A DNA stretch of 64,000 bases. Source: Planctomycetota bacterium. GTDB lineage: Bacteria > Planctomycetota > Planctomycetia > Pirellulales > Pirellulaceae. Shown piece by piece: positions 27,934 to 36,794 of this stretch. Both the position numbers and the translations under genes were made by a program. A model generated the notes under the pieces. That model ran no database searches. It was not told the origin of the DNA and worked only from the letters and a program-made list of their open reading frames with translations. How positions within the stretch are numbered: the first letter of the stretch is position 1; each line of letters starts with the position of its first letter. The stretch lies in NCBI GenBank assembly GCA_014381825.1, contig JACNKX010000154.1:1-64000 (forward strand), read 5' to 3'.

Positions 27934-28143
27934 TTAGCGTCGACGTGCGTTCCGACGCCGTACCGTATTGCCGTAAAAATGCCCCGGGCGGTTGGGACGA
28001 TCGAGGATATGTTGTGATTTGATTGCGGCGCGTTGAGCACTTCTCGCGCTCACAGCCCTTGCGGCGGATGCGTCATTAACTGGCAACAAAGACGGAACTA
28101 TTAACGCGATGGCCAACAACAGCAATTGGGTTCGTGTAATCAT
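27934..28143 (-). CDS. Small secreted basic protein
   Basis: A 69 aa protein. The ATG at 28143 has an excellent ribosome binding site (GAAGGAAG 9-16 nt upstream) and opens a signal peptide (MITRTQLLLLAIALIVPSLL, cleavage expected after NDASA). The mature peptide is about 45 residues, very basic, ending in RPNRPGHFYGNTVRRRNARR. A dedicated terminator follows, supporting a real, separately expressed gene. I recall a similar GHFYGNTVRR ending in other planctomycete small proteins but cannot verify this here. Function unknown; nucleic-acid, cell-surface or polysaccharide binding is possible given the charge. Confidence 0.7.
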   Translation of the reverse strand: MITRTQLLLLAIALIVPSLLPVNDASAARAVSARSAQRAAIKSQHILDRPNRPGHFYGNTVRRRNARRR

Positions 28144-28541
28144 GAGAGTTCTACTTCCTTCAAAAGAATCAACATCAGTTCGACAAAGTCCCACCTTCTG
28201 GCTCCCCGGACGAGCGCAGATATTCTATCCGACTCTAGGTCACTGTTTGCGAAGCCGAGGGGTCGTCCAAACCGAATTCTACCACTCACGAACGTTGTCT
28301 AATTGACTACACATGACTCAATGAGAGACCGTTTTGTGACGAACTCGCGGTGAATCAGCCCGTAGAAGAGAACACCAGCCTTTGGAATTCAGGCACGGCA
28401 CCGAATTTGCCTATCTACAGGGACGTTATAAGTTCGCTGCCACATTGGAAACAGAGAACGCAGTCGATTTGACACCGGTTTGGCTCGAAATCGGCGCTCG
28501 CAAGGAACTAAGGAGTCGGACCTCGTCCCTGGAGAACAATC
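28144..28541. other. 398-bp non-coding region upstream of the sigma factor
   Basis: Divergent intergenic region between the small secreted protein gene (minus) and the sigma factor gene (plus). GGAG at 28531-28534 is the ribosome binding site of the sigma factor. It must contain both promoters and may contain a long 5' leader. I see no convincing promoter pair, operator palindrome, repeat or RNA fold. Confidence 0.5.
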
Positions 28542-30218
28542 ATGAAGTCTCAACAGTACAAGCAAATCTTCGACGAGTTGCGACGAGGCGTTCTGGACAT
28601 CACCGATCCTGTCGCTCGATTGGAGTGTTCAAAGCGGGCCGAGCAATTGCTCGATCAAGTTAACGTGAACAACCCGTACGCCACGGGCGCGATAGCCGCG
28701 CGAGTTCTGGGGATCGAAGGTGCGCACACTAAGACGCCCGTCGCTTCTGGTGACGCGATTCGCGTGGAGTTGTTGCATTTGATTGAAGAGATCTCAGCGA
28801 TGACGATTGTGGCTTCTGAACTTGTTTCGGAATCAGTATTGACCGTCGACGGACTGGCGAAACGGTGGAATGTATCGTCCAAGACAATTAGCCGCTGGCG
28901 CAATCGCGGCCTGCTCGCGCGTACGTTCACGTTCGATGGGCAACAGCGAGTCGGCTTTTTGGAAAGTTCGGTGAACCGTTTTGCCGCGACGAATCCACAG
29001 CTCGTTCGACGAGGCAGCCAGTTTAGCCGGATCACCGAAGAGGAGCGAATACACACACTGCGAAGAGCTGATGAAATGCTAAACAATGGCACTCCGATCT
29101 CGAAGGTGGTCGCTACTCTCGCTCGCGACACACAACGAAGCTTGGAGTCGATTCGGCAGTTGCTCAAGCAAGCAGGTAAGGATGGAAGCGTCGTATTCGG
29201 TGCATTAAGCGAACGCGCCGGGCGGCGAATGTACAAAGAGTTTCGTCGCGGCAAGTCACTGGAGACGCTTGCTCAACAGTACGGAATCGAATCGAAGGCT
29301 GTCGTACGAGCGGTAAACCACGCACGCGCGGAGCGACTCTTCGAGTTATCTTTTGAGTACATGCACTCGCCGGAGTTCGAACAGCCGGACGCTGAGAAGC
29401 GGATTCTTACGTCTACTCCGCCTGCGCAAAGCGGGCAGCGAATGCCTCGAAAGCCAGCTGACTTGCCAGCATACATTGCCAGTTTGTACGACGTGCCGCT
29501 ACTTACCGCGGAGCAGGAATCGCATCTGTTCCGGAAATATAATTACTTGAAGTACAAGGCTTCTCAATTGCGAGAAAAGCTTGACCGTTCACGTCCCAAA
29601 GTGCAACTTCTGGACGATATCGAATCGCTTTACCGGGAAGCGGTCGAGACGAAGAATTTGCTAATCCGATCGAATCTGCGTTTAGTCATTGCGGTCGCGA
29701 AGAAGTACATTGGGACTACCGGTGATTTGTTCGAGAAAGTCAGCGAAGGGAATCTCTCGTTAATGCGAGCCGTCGAGAAATTCGATTACACACGCGGTTT
29801 CAAGTTCAGCACCTACGCCACTTGGGCGATCAAGAAGAACTACATCCGCGCCTACTCGAACGAGATCAAACAATCAGATCGTTTCCGAACTGGGCATGAC
29901 GAATTACTCGATGCCAGCCCAGGACACCGCAGTGACCCAACCAGCCTACTGGCCGCTCAACGCCGGCGCGAGGACCATGTCAGCGGCATGATGGAAGGAC
30001 TGACGGATCGAGAGCGGCAAATCATCACGTCCCGATTTGGCATTGGCTCGCAGCGCGAGCCGATGACGTTAAAGGACGTTGGCGTCGAACTCGGGGTTAG
30101 CAAAGAGCGAGTTCGGCAAATCGAAGCTCGTGCGATGCAGAAATTGCGTGAAGCCGCTTCCCATTCGCGGCTCGACTCCATATCGGATTCCGGCGAGTTC
30201 ACGTTTCAGAGCAACTAA
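28542..30218 (+). CDS. Sigma-70 family RNA polymerase sigma factor with N-terminal HTH domains
   Basis: A 558 aa sigma factor. The C-terminal half is recognisable: region 1.2/2.1 (LYDVPLLTAEQESHLFRKY, about 313-331), region 2 (NLRLVIAVAKKYIG, then FDYTRGFKFSTYATWAIKKN, about 378-430) and region 4 (LTDRERQIITSRFGIG, then GVSKERVRQIEARAMQKL, about 486-538). Region 3 is short or absent. In region 2.3-2.4, WAIKKNYIRAY replaces the WWIRQ typical of housekeeping factors. The first 300 residues are not a normal sigma 1.1. They contain a MerR-like HTH (LTVDGLAKRWNVSSKTISRW, about 106-125) and another possible HTH (SLETLAQQYGIESKAVVRAV). Such extended factors occur in planctomycetes; the extension may add DNA or regulator contacts. 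Start supported by GGAG 7 nt upstream. Confidence 0.92.
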   Translation: MKSQQYKQIFDELRRGVLDITDPVARLECSKRAEQLLDQVNVNNPYATGAIAARVLGIEGAHTKTPVASGDAIRVELLHLIEEISAMTIVASELVSESVLTVDGLAKRWNVSSKTISRWRNRGLLARTFTFDGQQRVGFLESSVNRFAATNPQLVRRGSQFSRITEEERIHTLRRADEMLNNGTPISKVVATLARDTQRSLESIRQLLKQAGKDGSVVFGALSERAGRRMYKEFRRGKSLETLAQQYGIESKAVVRAVNHARAERLFELSFEYMHSPEFEQPDAEKRILTSTPPAQSGQRMPRKPADLPAYIASLYDVPLLTAEQESHLFRKYNYLKYKASQLREKLDRSRPKVQLLDDIESLYREAVETKNLLIRSNLRLVIAVAKKYIGTTGDLFEKVSEGNLSLMRAVEKFDYTRGFKFSTYATWAIKKNYIRAYSNEIKQSDRFRTGHDELLDASPGHRSDPTSLLAAQRRREDHVSGMMEGLTDRERQIITSRFGIGSQREPMTLKDVGVELGVSKERVRQIEARAMQKLREAASHSRLDSISDSGEFTFQSN

Positions 30219-30235
30219 TCGCGATGATTGCGCGG

Positions 30236-31264
30236 TCAAGTTGCGACGCGCTGCGCGATTGTGTCTAGGCCGACGATTTCCGCCCGATCACCTGCTCGGT
30301 CGACCAATTCGCAGATCAACTCAATCGCCTTGAAATTAGGGTCAACGACGTACATACACGATGGATGAGCGAGAAAGTCGAATACGCCTTGGTGTTCGAT
30401 CGCCCATTCGACGGATTCCCTAATGACCGCGAGAAACCACTCTAACTTCCACTGCCCCGTCCGGAAAGCGCCGATGTCGCTGATGGGACTCATGGGAATT
30501 TCAATCAAACCATCTGGGTAGGCGAACGGTTGCGATTCCTCATGCGCAGCGACGATCGCGTCAATGACGGAGCTAGACGGTTCTTGCATTGGGGCAGTGT
30601 TAGGGTGCGGCGGATACAAACTGCTGATCCAGTCGTACCCCAGCGTTTGCAACATCGATCGAATATCAGGTCGGTCGCGCAAGCCACCATTGAATCCACC
30701 TGGAGTTCGAAAACCAGCTGGCTTGATGCCGAGCCGATTGTGCATTGCGATCTCGCACAGCCGTATGTTGTCGCGAATTAGTTCCGCAGGTGAGCGACCC
30801 GAAGCTAACCACGGCGAGCGACGAAAGCGAAACTGCACATCTTCGATTTTCGTAGCGGTGACGTTAACGTGATCGTAAGTGTGATTCCCGACATGATGGC
30901 CAGTCTCCACAATCTCGCGGAGCCAGTCGACATTTGCCTGCTCAAAGACACGGCCGACCGCGAAAAAGTGTATCCGTGCGTCAGCTTCTTTGACTCGGCG
31001 GGCGGCTTCCACTGAGTATTGCTTTGTTGCTTCGTTCAAGTTCCCTTTCTCGTAATCCCAGTGAGTTGTTTCGCGGGTCGGAAAGTTACGGCTCATTTCA
31101 AGATCGAAGGTGATTCCAATCAGAGCTCTACCCGTCCGATCGTGCTGTTCCTCCGCTTTCGTCGTCAGCGGGCGGCTTGTGGACAGACTCAGCGCGGAAG
31201 CAGCGGCACATCCGGCAAGGAAATCGCGGCGAGAAACATCACGCGTGTGATTACGAGTGTTCAT
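30236..31264 (-). CDS. Polysaccharide deacetylase (NodB-like) family protein
   Basis: A 342 aa exported protein. The ATG at 31264 opens a Tat signal (RDVSRRDFLAGCAAASALSL) and lies 2 nt after the upstream gene stop; an upstream extension of the frame lacks signal character. The NodB-type fold is supported by motif 1 GITFDLEMS, where the usual second Asp of TFDD is replaced (D-L-E), motif 2 HHVGNHTYDHV with the two metal histidines, motif 3 FRTPGGF and motif 5 FLAHPS. Family members hydrolyse N-acetyl or imide groups of glycans or cyclic amides. The motif 1 change may shift the metal site or the substrate. Cotranscribed with the isochorismatase-like gene. Confidence 0.85.
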   Translation of the reverse strand: MNTRNHTRDVSRRDFLAGCAAASALSLSTSRPLTTKAEEQHDRTGRALIGITFDLEMSRNFPTRETTHWDYEKGNLNEATKQYSVEAARRVKEADARIHFFAVGRVFEQANVDWLREIVETGHHVGNHTYDHVNVTATKIEDVQFRFRRSPWLASGRSPAELIRDNIRLCEIAMHNRLGIKPAGFRTPGGFNGGLRDRPDIRSMLQTLGYDWISSLYPPHPNTAPMQEPSSSVIDAIVAAHEESQPFAYPDGLIEIPMSPISDIGAFRTGQWKLEWFLAVIRESVEWAIEHQGVFDFLAHPSCMYVVDPNFKAIELICELVDRAGDRAEIVGLDTIAQRVAT

Positions 31265-31266
31265 GG

Positions 31267-32331
31267 TTACCGATCCAGTTTGACCCAGGAGACTTGCGTG
31301 ACGAGTTGATTTAGAGCCGCGAAGGAAATCGCTGCGTTGACCGCAAAGCGAGGCGACGTGTTCGACGGGAAAGTCGCCAGTGACGCATCGCCTACCAGAA
31401 ACACATTGAAGTCCTTCGAGAGATTTTCGTACCCGGCGGTCGTTCGACAGAAACACATGTCGGTTGCGTATCCTGTTAACAGGACGTGTCGAACTCCATT
31501 GGCCTGCAAGAACTTCTTCAATGGTTCGTAGCCTTCCGTGTCGTAGATCACGACATCATCCGGCTCGACATCGACATCCGTGGTGACCGGAATCGGCAGA
31601 TCCCAAAAGCCGGCGTTGTTGTATTTCGCTCCCGCGTCGAGTCCCGGGAATTGGCGGAAGTAGTCAATGACCGGCTTATCTTGCGAAAGAGATAATGTCG
31701 CCGGCAATGGCTCGCCCTCGTATCGAAAGCTTCTCAGTTTAGCCGTCAACTCGGCGGCGCCTTCTTTCCGTTCTGCTGGGGTCGGTGTGTGGTCGAACGA
31801 ACGATAAAGCTTGCTACGAATCGGATCTTTAGCGCGCGGAAGGCTGTACATGACGAAAGCTACGTCGTCCCGCAGCGAGTTGATGAACGGTCGTATAATC
31901 TCGCGCGTGTGCCGAGCGGCGAGGTGGTTCTTTTCTTTCGTGCAGAAGTCAGCGACTCCTGCCGGCTCCGGCGTGTCCCAACCCTGCCCGTCGTCGATGC
32001 CCCAGGGATGCACCATGATCACGGCGGTTTGCGACGCTTTCAAATGATTCGGCATTTCGATGATCCCGCGCGCGTTGTACGAGAATCGCCAAGCCCGCAC
32101 ATGCAAGTCGGCGTTGTCATCGACTACTAGAGGTGGCGCTTCAAAGTGAGCCTGCTCGATGATCGGTTCAAAGAATTCAGGGTGATCTGCTAATAGCGGC
32201 TTGGGCTTCTCAATGCGGACAAGCCGATTCTGGTAAACGCGCGGTGCGACCGCCGGTTCGTCAGCGGAGGCAGTGGCGGCAAAGGTAAACGCGATCATGC
32301 AGCAGAAGTTTATGGTGAATTGGCAGGGCAT
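31267..32331 (-). CDS. Isochorismatase-like cysteine hydrolase, exported
   Basis: A 354 aa protein with a signal peptide (about 1-23, CMIAFTFAATASADE). The cysteine hydrolase signature is clear: VLLTGYATDMCFCRTTAGY, with the nucleophile Cys in the expected position after a strand and before a helix. The upstream strand that normally ends in a catalytic Asp reads QTAVIMVHPWGIDDGQGW, so that Asp is replaced by His or shifted to the DD pair. The protein is much longer than the usual 180-220 aa. A secreted member is unusual. Forms a two-gene unit with the deacetylase, suggesting a joint role in processing an extracellular amide-containing compound; substrate unknown. Confidence 0.82.
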   Translation of the reverse strand: MPCQFTINFCCMIAFTFAATASADEPAVAPRVYQNRLVRIEKPKPLLADHPEFFEPIIEQAHFEAPPLVVDDNADLHVRAWRFSYNARGIIEMPNHLKASQTAVIMVHPWGIDDGQGWDTPEPAGVADFCTKEKNHLAARHTREIIRPFINSLRDDVAFVMYSLPRAKDPIRSKLYRSFDHTPTPAERKEGAAELTAKLRSFRYEGEPLPATLSLSQDKPVIDYFRQFPGLDAGAKYNNAGFWDLPIPVTTDVDVEPDDVVIYDTEGYEPLKKFLQANGVRHVLLTGYATDMCFCRTTAGYENLSKDFNVFLVGDASLATFPSNTSPRFAVNAAISFAALNQLVTQVSWVKLDR

Positions 32332-32369
32332 CGGTGTTCTCCTGGGGTAGGTGAGAACTTTGATTCTAA

Positions 32370-32438
32370 CGTAGCTGGATTTGCAAAAATTCAGCCGTCG
32401 GGCAAATAAGAGCTGAATTTTTGTAAATCCAGCTACCG
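32370..32438. repeat. GTAGCTG/CAGCTAC inverted repeat, copy B
   Basis: Inverted repeat with arms 32372-32395 (begins TAGCTGGATTTGCAAAAATT) and 32412-32435 (begins GCTGAATTTTTGTAAATCCA); nearly every base pairs. Outer and inner sequences match copy A at 17193-17260. It sits between the stop of the PVC dehydrogenase gene and the start of the isochorismatase-like gene and could reduce read-through between them. Confidence 0.75.
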
Positions 32439-32443
32439 AAGAC

Positions 32444-35425
32444 TTAGCGACCCTTGGACTGCAAATACGCGAACAGGTCGCGTAGTTCTTGTGGTTTTAA
32501 CTTGCGATACAGATCGTCGGGCATCATCGATACGGGCGACTCGCGCAGCTCCGCGATGTCACCCGCCGTCACGTTCAGCCGCTCGTTCTTGGCGTTGACC
32601 AGCGTCAATCCCGCGTCATTACGAGCCACCGGCAAGCCCGTGAGTACTCGCCCGTCCGTTGTCTGCACGATCAAATTGACAAACTCTTTGCGGATCACGC
32701 TGCTGGGATCGACCAAGTTAACCAGCAAATAGTTTCGATCAGCTCGATTGGCTGTCGTGAGATCGGGCCCGAGCTTCGTTCCTTCGCCGAACAACTGATG
32801 ACAGGAAGCACAATGAGTCTTGAAGAGTCCCTTCCCGACGTCGGCGTTTCCAGCCGCCGCGCGCAAATCGTTATTCAGCCGCCGAACCTCGGCAAGTCTT
32901 TCGCCACGCGACGCACCCTGCAACTTGCCCCAGTGCTTTGTCACCAGCGAATCGATATTCGGATCATCGAAGAAGGCAACGCGTCGGATTTGTTCTAACG
33001 ATGTCGATGATGCCGGCACATCGCCTCGATCAACTGCCATCAGCCAAGCCAATGCGGATTCTTGTCGCGACAAAAGGATATCGCGAATTTGCGAGTTCAA
33101 GGCAGCGGAGTCGGACTTTCGGTGCAAGTCGATCAGGGATGCCTTCAGTCTGTCATCGGGAGCTCGTCCTGCTGTCCTCAATGCAGCAATGCGAACGGCC
33201 TCCGGCGCATCGGACGTTACAACCGAGTAGAGAAACTCGAGAGACTTTCCATCGCCTGCTTCGGCGAACATTCCGAGTATCGCCACGCGCTGGGCAACTG
33301 CCGTCTCCGGATTCAAGGCGTCGCGCATTGCCGCTTCCAACGGTTCTTGATGTCCAAACATGATTCCGAGCTGTTGCAACACAAGATCTTTGGGCTGTGC
33401 CTGCCAATACTTGAACACCAGCGTTGAGAGTTCGTGGTGGCGCGACAGTTCCTTCCAAGCATCGTCACTCTGCCGGCGCGGACGTTCTTGCCAGCCTTGC
33501 AGGATCGGCGACCACAGCGTGTGGCGAGCCGAATTCGTTGGAGCGGCTTTCACGAGCTGCGAAACAGCGTCGAGTCCTTCGATCGTCCCTTCCGCCACGT
33601 ATCGCCGGATCAACCGCGTCAACAACGTCTCGCGGCCAAGATGTGACTTCCAAAGCGATGGCCGCACGAACCGTCGCATCACTTCGTCGCGACCACCGAC
33701 ACTGTGTCGCTCAACCGCCCACCACCACAACAGGGGCAAATACGGATCGTCATTGTCGATGTCTCGGTTGATGTTCGCGTTGATGATTGGGATGGCTTGA
33801 TGAGCCGGAAGCCGGGCGGTCGTGCAGGCCAGCTGTTGCCGAACGGCGATAGCGGGCTCTTGCTCGGCGAATTCGTCCAATCGATGAGCCATCGGCTCTG
33901 AAACTTCGCGCCCGGGAGCGCCGAGCAACCGCAATGTCCAAGATCGTACCGCCGGGTGAGGGCTGTCTAGCAGCTTTAATGCCGTAACTTCGTCAAGGTC
34001 GCCCACCGCGTTCAACGACCAAAGCGCTTCCAGGGCTGCGGTCTCATCGGACGAATTCATCGATGCGTCGCGAAGGCTTTTCGCAGCAGAACGATCACGT
34101 CGGCGAGCCAGCTCTTGTCGGGCATGTCGTACGTACCACTGGCTTCGATGCGAGTGAAGGTTCAACAGGTCGTTGATCGACAGTTTTGCGAAATCGATCG
34201 GTTTCGCCGACTTTGTCCCCTTGGCGGCAATCCGATAAATTCGACCATTCGATCTGTCCCAGTCCGCGTCTGGATCGGGGTGTGCCGTCCGTGCGTCGTG
34301 CCAGTCCGAAACGTAGATCGCTCCATCCGGTCCCATCGTGACATCGGTTGGCGCAAACCAAGAATCATTCGCCACAAGAAGCTCGCCGCCATGAGACGTT
34401 CGAAACGTAGAACCGTCTTGCTCGACGTTGTGCCAGTAGACGCCATGCCCCAGCAGATCCCCGGCAATGTACTTTCCTCGAAACGAATCCGGAAAGGAAT
34501 CACCCTGATAGACGATCCCACCAACAGTTACATGTCCGCCGTGGAACCCCTGGTGCGGTGCGTGATTGAAATATCCGTACGTGTGCGAGTTATGTAACGC
34601 CCCATGCTTGGCAAACGATTTGACGTAGTAGCCTCCCTGCACGCCATGCACCAGTACAAATCCGCCGTAGTTTGTGCTGTACAGCAAGTTGCCAACGCCA
34701 TCGAAATCCAAGCCCCACGCGTTGCCTCCCCCTTCGCAAAAGAGTTCAAACTCGTGAGTTAGTGGATGATAACGCCAAACGCCTTGCTGAAACTCGATGC
34801 CACGAATCCTTGCGGTGACAGTACTGCCTTGGCAACCGTACAGCCAACCATCTGGTCCCCATGTCAGCGAGTTGGCGACGCTATGAGCGTCGTTCATTCC
34901 GAAGCCAGTCAACAGAACCTCCGGATCGCTGTCCGGAACGTCGTTACGATCCTTATCGGGATAGAACAGTAGATATGGCACGTTCAGTACGAACACTCCA
35001 CCGTGCCCAAACGCGATTCCGGACGCCAGGTTCAATCCGTCCACGAAGTCGCGTCCGCTATCCATAAGGCCGTCACCGTCCGAGTCCTCCAAGATCGTAA
35101 TCCGATCCGCGCCGCGAGGTCCGCGCGGTGGCGGCTTGGGCACGCGATCGTACTCTGTGCGCGAATAGCGATCGACTTGGACGCGGTTTAGACCGGCCGG
35201 GTTGGGATACTGAAGGTATTGAATGACCCACAATCGACCACGGTCGTCAAACTCGATGCAAACGGGTTGTCGAACAAGCGGCTCGTTCGCCACCGGCTGA
35301 ACATCGAATCCGTCCGGTAACTTCATTCGCTGAACGGCTTCCTGCGGTGTAAGTCCTTGGCCGAACACTACCACCGTTGGCAAAGTCAGGCAAACTGCAA
35401 CGACGAAAGCTCGACGAGTGCTCAT
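32444..35425 (-). CDS. PVC-type membrane-bound dehydrogenase / HEAT / cytochrome c protein
   Basis: A 993 aa exported protein: signal peptide (1-22), an N-terminal beta-propeller (about 30-400; MKLPDGFDVQPVANEPLVRQ, WGPDGWLYGCQGS, DVTMGPDGAIYVSDWHD) of the PVC-specific dehydrogenase-like type, HEAT-like helical repeats (about 420-850; HPAVRSWTLRLLG), and a C-terminal cytochrome c-like domain with CASCHQLFGEGTKLGPDLT and an oxidase-associated tail (SVIRKEFVNLIVQTTDGRVL). The propeller probably carries the catalytic or binding surface, and the cytochrome passes electrons. The propeller contains DSDGDGLMDSGRDF, a calcium-loop-like sequence. It lies 43 bp downstream of the E2 gene and may be cotranscribed with it. 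Substrate unknown. Confidence 0.9.
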   Translation of the reverse strand: MSTRRAFVVAVCLTLPTVVVFGQGLTPQEAVQRMKLPDGFDVQPVANEPLVRQPVCIEFDDRGRLWVIQYLQYPNPAGLNRVQVDRYSRTEYDRVPKPPPRGPRGADRITILEDSDGDGLMDSGRDFVDGLNLASGIAFGHGGVFVLNVPYLLFYPDKDRNDVPDSDPEVLLTGFGMNDAHSVANSLTWGPDGWLYGCQGSTVTARIRGIEFQQGVWRYHPLTHEFELFCEGGGNAWGLDFDGVGNLLYSTNYGGFVLVHGVQGGYYVKSFAKHGALHNSHTYGYFNHAPHQGFHGGHVTVGGIVYQGDSFPDSFRGKYIAGDLLGHGVYWHNVEQDGSTFRTSHGGELLVANDSWFAPTDVTMGPDGAIYVSDWHDARTAHPDPDADWDRSNGRIYRIAAKGTKSAKPIDFAKLSINDLLNLHSHRSQWYVRHARQELARRRDRSAAKSLRDASMNSSDETAALEALWSLNAVGDLDEVTALKLLDSPHPAVRSWTLRLLGAPGREVSEPMAHRLDEFAEQEPAIAVRQQLACTTARLPAHQAIPIINANINRDIDNDDPYLPLLWWWAVERHSVGGRDEVMRRFVRPSLWKSHLGRETLLTRLIRRYVAEGTIEGLDAVSQLVKAAPTNSARHTLWSPILQGWQERPRRQSDDAWKELSRHHELSTLVFKYWQAQPKDLVLQQLGIMFGHQEPLEAAMRDALNPETAVAQRVAILGMFAEAGDGKSLEFLYSVVTSDAPEAVRIAALRTAGRAPDDRLKASLIDLHRKSDSAALNSQIRDILLSRQESALAWLMAVDRGDVPASSTSLEQIRRVAFFDDPNIDSLVTKHWGKLQGASRGERLAEVRRLNNDLRAAAGNADVGKGLFKTHCASCHQLFGEGTKLGPDLTTANRADRNYLLVNLVDPSSVIRKEFVNLIVQTTDGRVLTGLPVARNDAGLTLVNAKNERLNVTAGDIAELRESPVSMMPDDLYRKLKPQELRDLFAYLQSKGR

Positions 35426-35468
35426 TGCGAGGATACCTTCTTACTCTTTGTTCGCCGCCCGCCGGACA

Positions 35469-36791
35469 TCAATTTGTGGCGACGAGGTATTGATCGGGAT
35501 GTTGAATCATCTCCGAGAGAAGTTGGAGCCAACGGGCGGCTGGGCCACCATCGATGACGCGATGATCGAAGGTGAGACTTAATCCTAACCGATACCCTGG
35601 GACGACCTGATCGCCCACAACAACAGGTTCGCGAGCGATGCGACCGATCCCCAGAATTGCTGCTTGTGGCAAGTTGACGATCGGCGTGAAGCAGTCGATG
35701 TCGAACATGCCCAGGTTGGTGATCGTGAACGTGCCGCCCTGGAGATGGCTTTGCGAGAGCGTTCTCGATTGAGCTCGTTCGGTGAGCATGCGTGAGTGCA
35801 AGGCGATCTCGTCCAAAGAAAGAGATGCTACGTTGTTGATGACGGGGGCCACGAGACCATGTTCCGTGTCGACGGCTATCGCGATATTAACCTCGTCGAA
35901 AGTGAAGACGCCGTTATTCCGCCAGCAAGCATTCAACGCAGGACACTCCGGCAGTGCCATCGCAACGAGTTTCGAAAGGATATCGTTGTAGCTGGGGATG
36001 GTTCCGCCAACCTGCTCGACCTTCAACCGTTCTCGGAACGCAGTCAACCGCGTCGCATCGACTTTCGTGGTCAAAGTGACAGGAGCTGTTTGATGGATGC
36101 CGGCGAGCATTCGTTGTGCGATCGTGTGGCGGATCTTGGAGGCGGGTTGCTGAGTGCCCGAGGCGGCTGGCGGGGCGTCCGACAATACTTCATGCCGAGC
36201 TTGCCTTGCGAACGCAATTACGTCGCGTTCACGAATCCTGCCGTTGCGACCTGATCCGTTTACTTCTTTCGCATCTACTCCCAGCTCGCCCGCCTTCCGT
36301 CGAGCGCGAGGTGTCACTGCAATTCGCGAGCTGCTGCGAGGACTTGCCGTTGTGGCAACGTGAAGGTGTCCGGTGCGCACACGCCCCGGCGGATCAGCTG
36401 TTTGCAATGAATTCAAATCAACGCCAAGTTCGCGGGCGCGGCGGCGCGCAGCCGGGCCGGCGATTGATGGCAAAGCTCCCTGGCCTTCACTCTTACTTGA
36501 TGGCTTCGAAGCGACGGGCGTATCGCTTCGCGAAGGTGCTGATTCACCTCCCGCCAGCAGATAGCCTAGCAGTTGTCCGACGGCAACCGTATCTCCGGGT
36601 TGCGGAGCGCCGGACGGGACATGAAGAATCCCCGCGTCAAACGACTCGATCTCCTGCGAAGCTTTCTCCCCTTCCAGCACGAAGATCATGTCGCCGGCGG
36701 TGACTTGGTCGCCGTCTCTCTTTAGCCACTCGCCGAACGTACCTTCATCCATCGACCAGCCGAGACGCGGAACTATGATTTCAATGGGCAT
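35469..36791 (-). CDS. 2-oxoacid/acetoin dehydrogenase E2 (dihydrolipoamide acyltransferase)
   Basis: A 440 aa E2 core of a pyruvate/branched-chain/acetoin dehydrogenase-type complex; it moves the acyl group from E1 to CoA. Lipoyl domain at 1-78 with K43 in LEGEKASQEIES (most family members have DKA; GEKA is a variant). Two candidate peripheral-subunit-binding domains follow: PAARRRARELGVDLNSLQ (about 108-146, degenerate end) and TPRARRKAGELGVDAKEV (about 160-197, canonical). The catalytic domain ends with FDHRVIDGG (H410, D414). It begins 3 nt after the E1 gene, so the two are one operon. No E3 gene is in the window. The acyl substrate cannot be told by eye. Confidence 0.9.
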   Translation of the reverse strand: MPIEIIVPRLGWSMDEGTFGEWLKRDGDQVTAGDMIFVLEGEKASQEIESFDAGILHVPSGAPQPGDTVAVGQLLGYLLAGGESAPSRSDTPVASKPSSKSEGQGALPSIAGPAARRRARELGVDLNSLQTADPPGRVRTGHLHVATTASPRSSSRIAVTPRARRKAGELGVDAKEVNGSGRNGRIRERDVIAFARQARHEVLSDAPPAASGTQQPASKIRHTIAQRMLAGIHQTAPVTLTTKVDATRLTAFRERLKVEQVGGTIPSYNDILSKLVAMALPECPALNACWRNNGVFTFDEVNIAIAVDTEHGLVAPVINNVASLSLDEIALHSRMLTERAQSRTLSQSHLQGGTFTITNLGMFDIDCFTPIVNLPQAAILGIGRIAREPVVVGDQVVPGYRLGLSLTFDHRVIDGGPAARWLQLLSEMIQHPDQYLVATN

Positions 36792-36794
36792 TGA

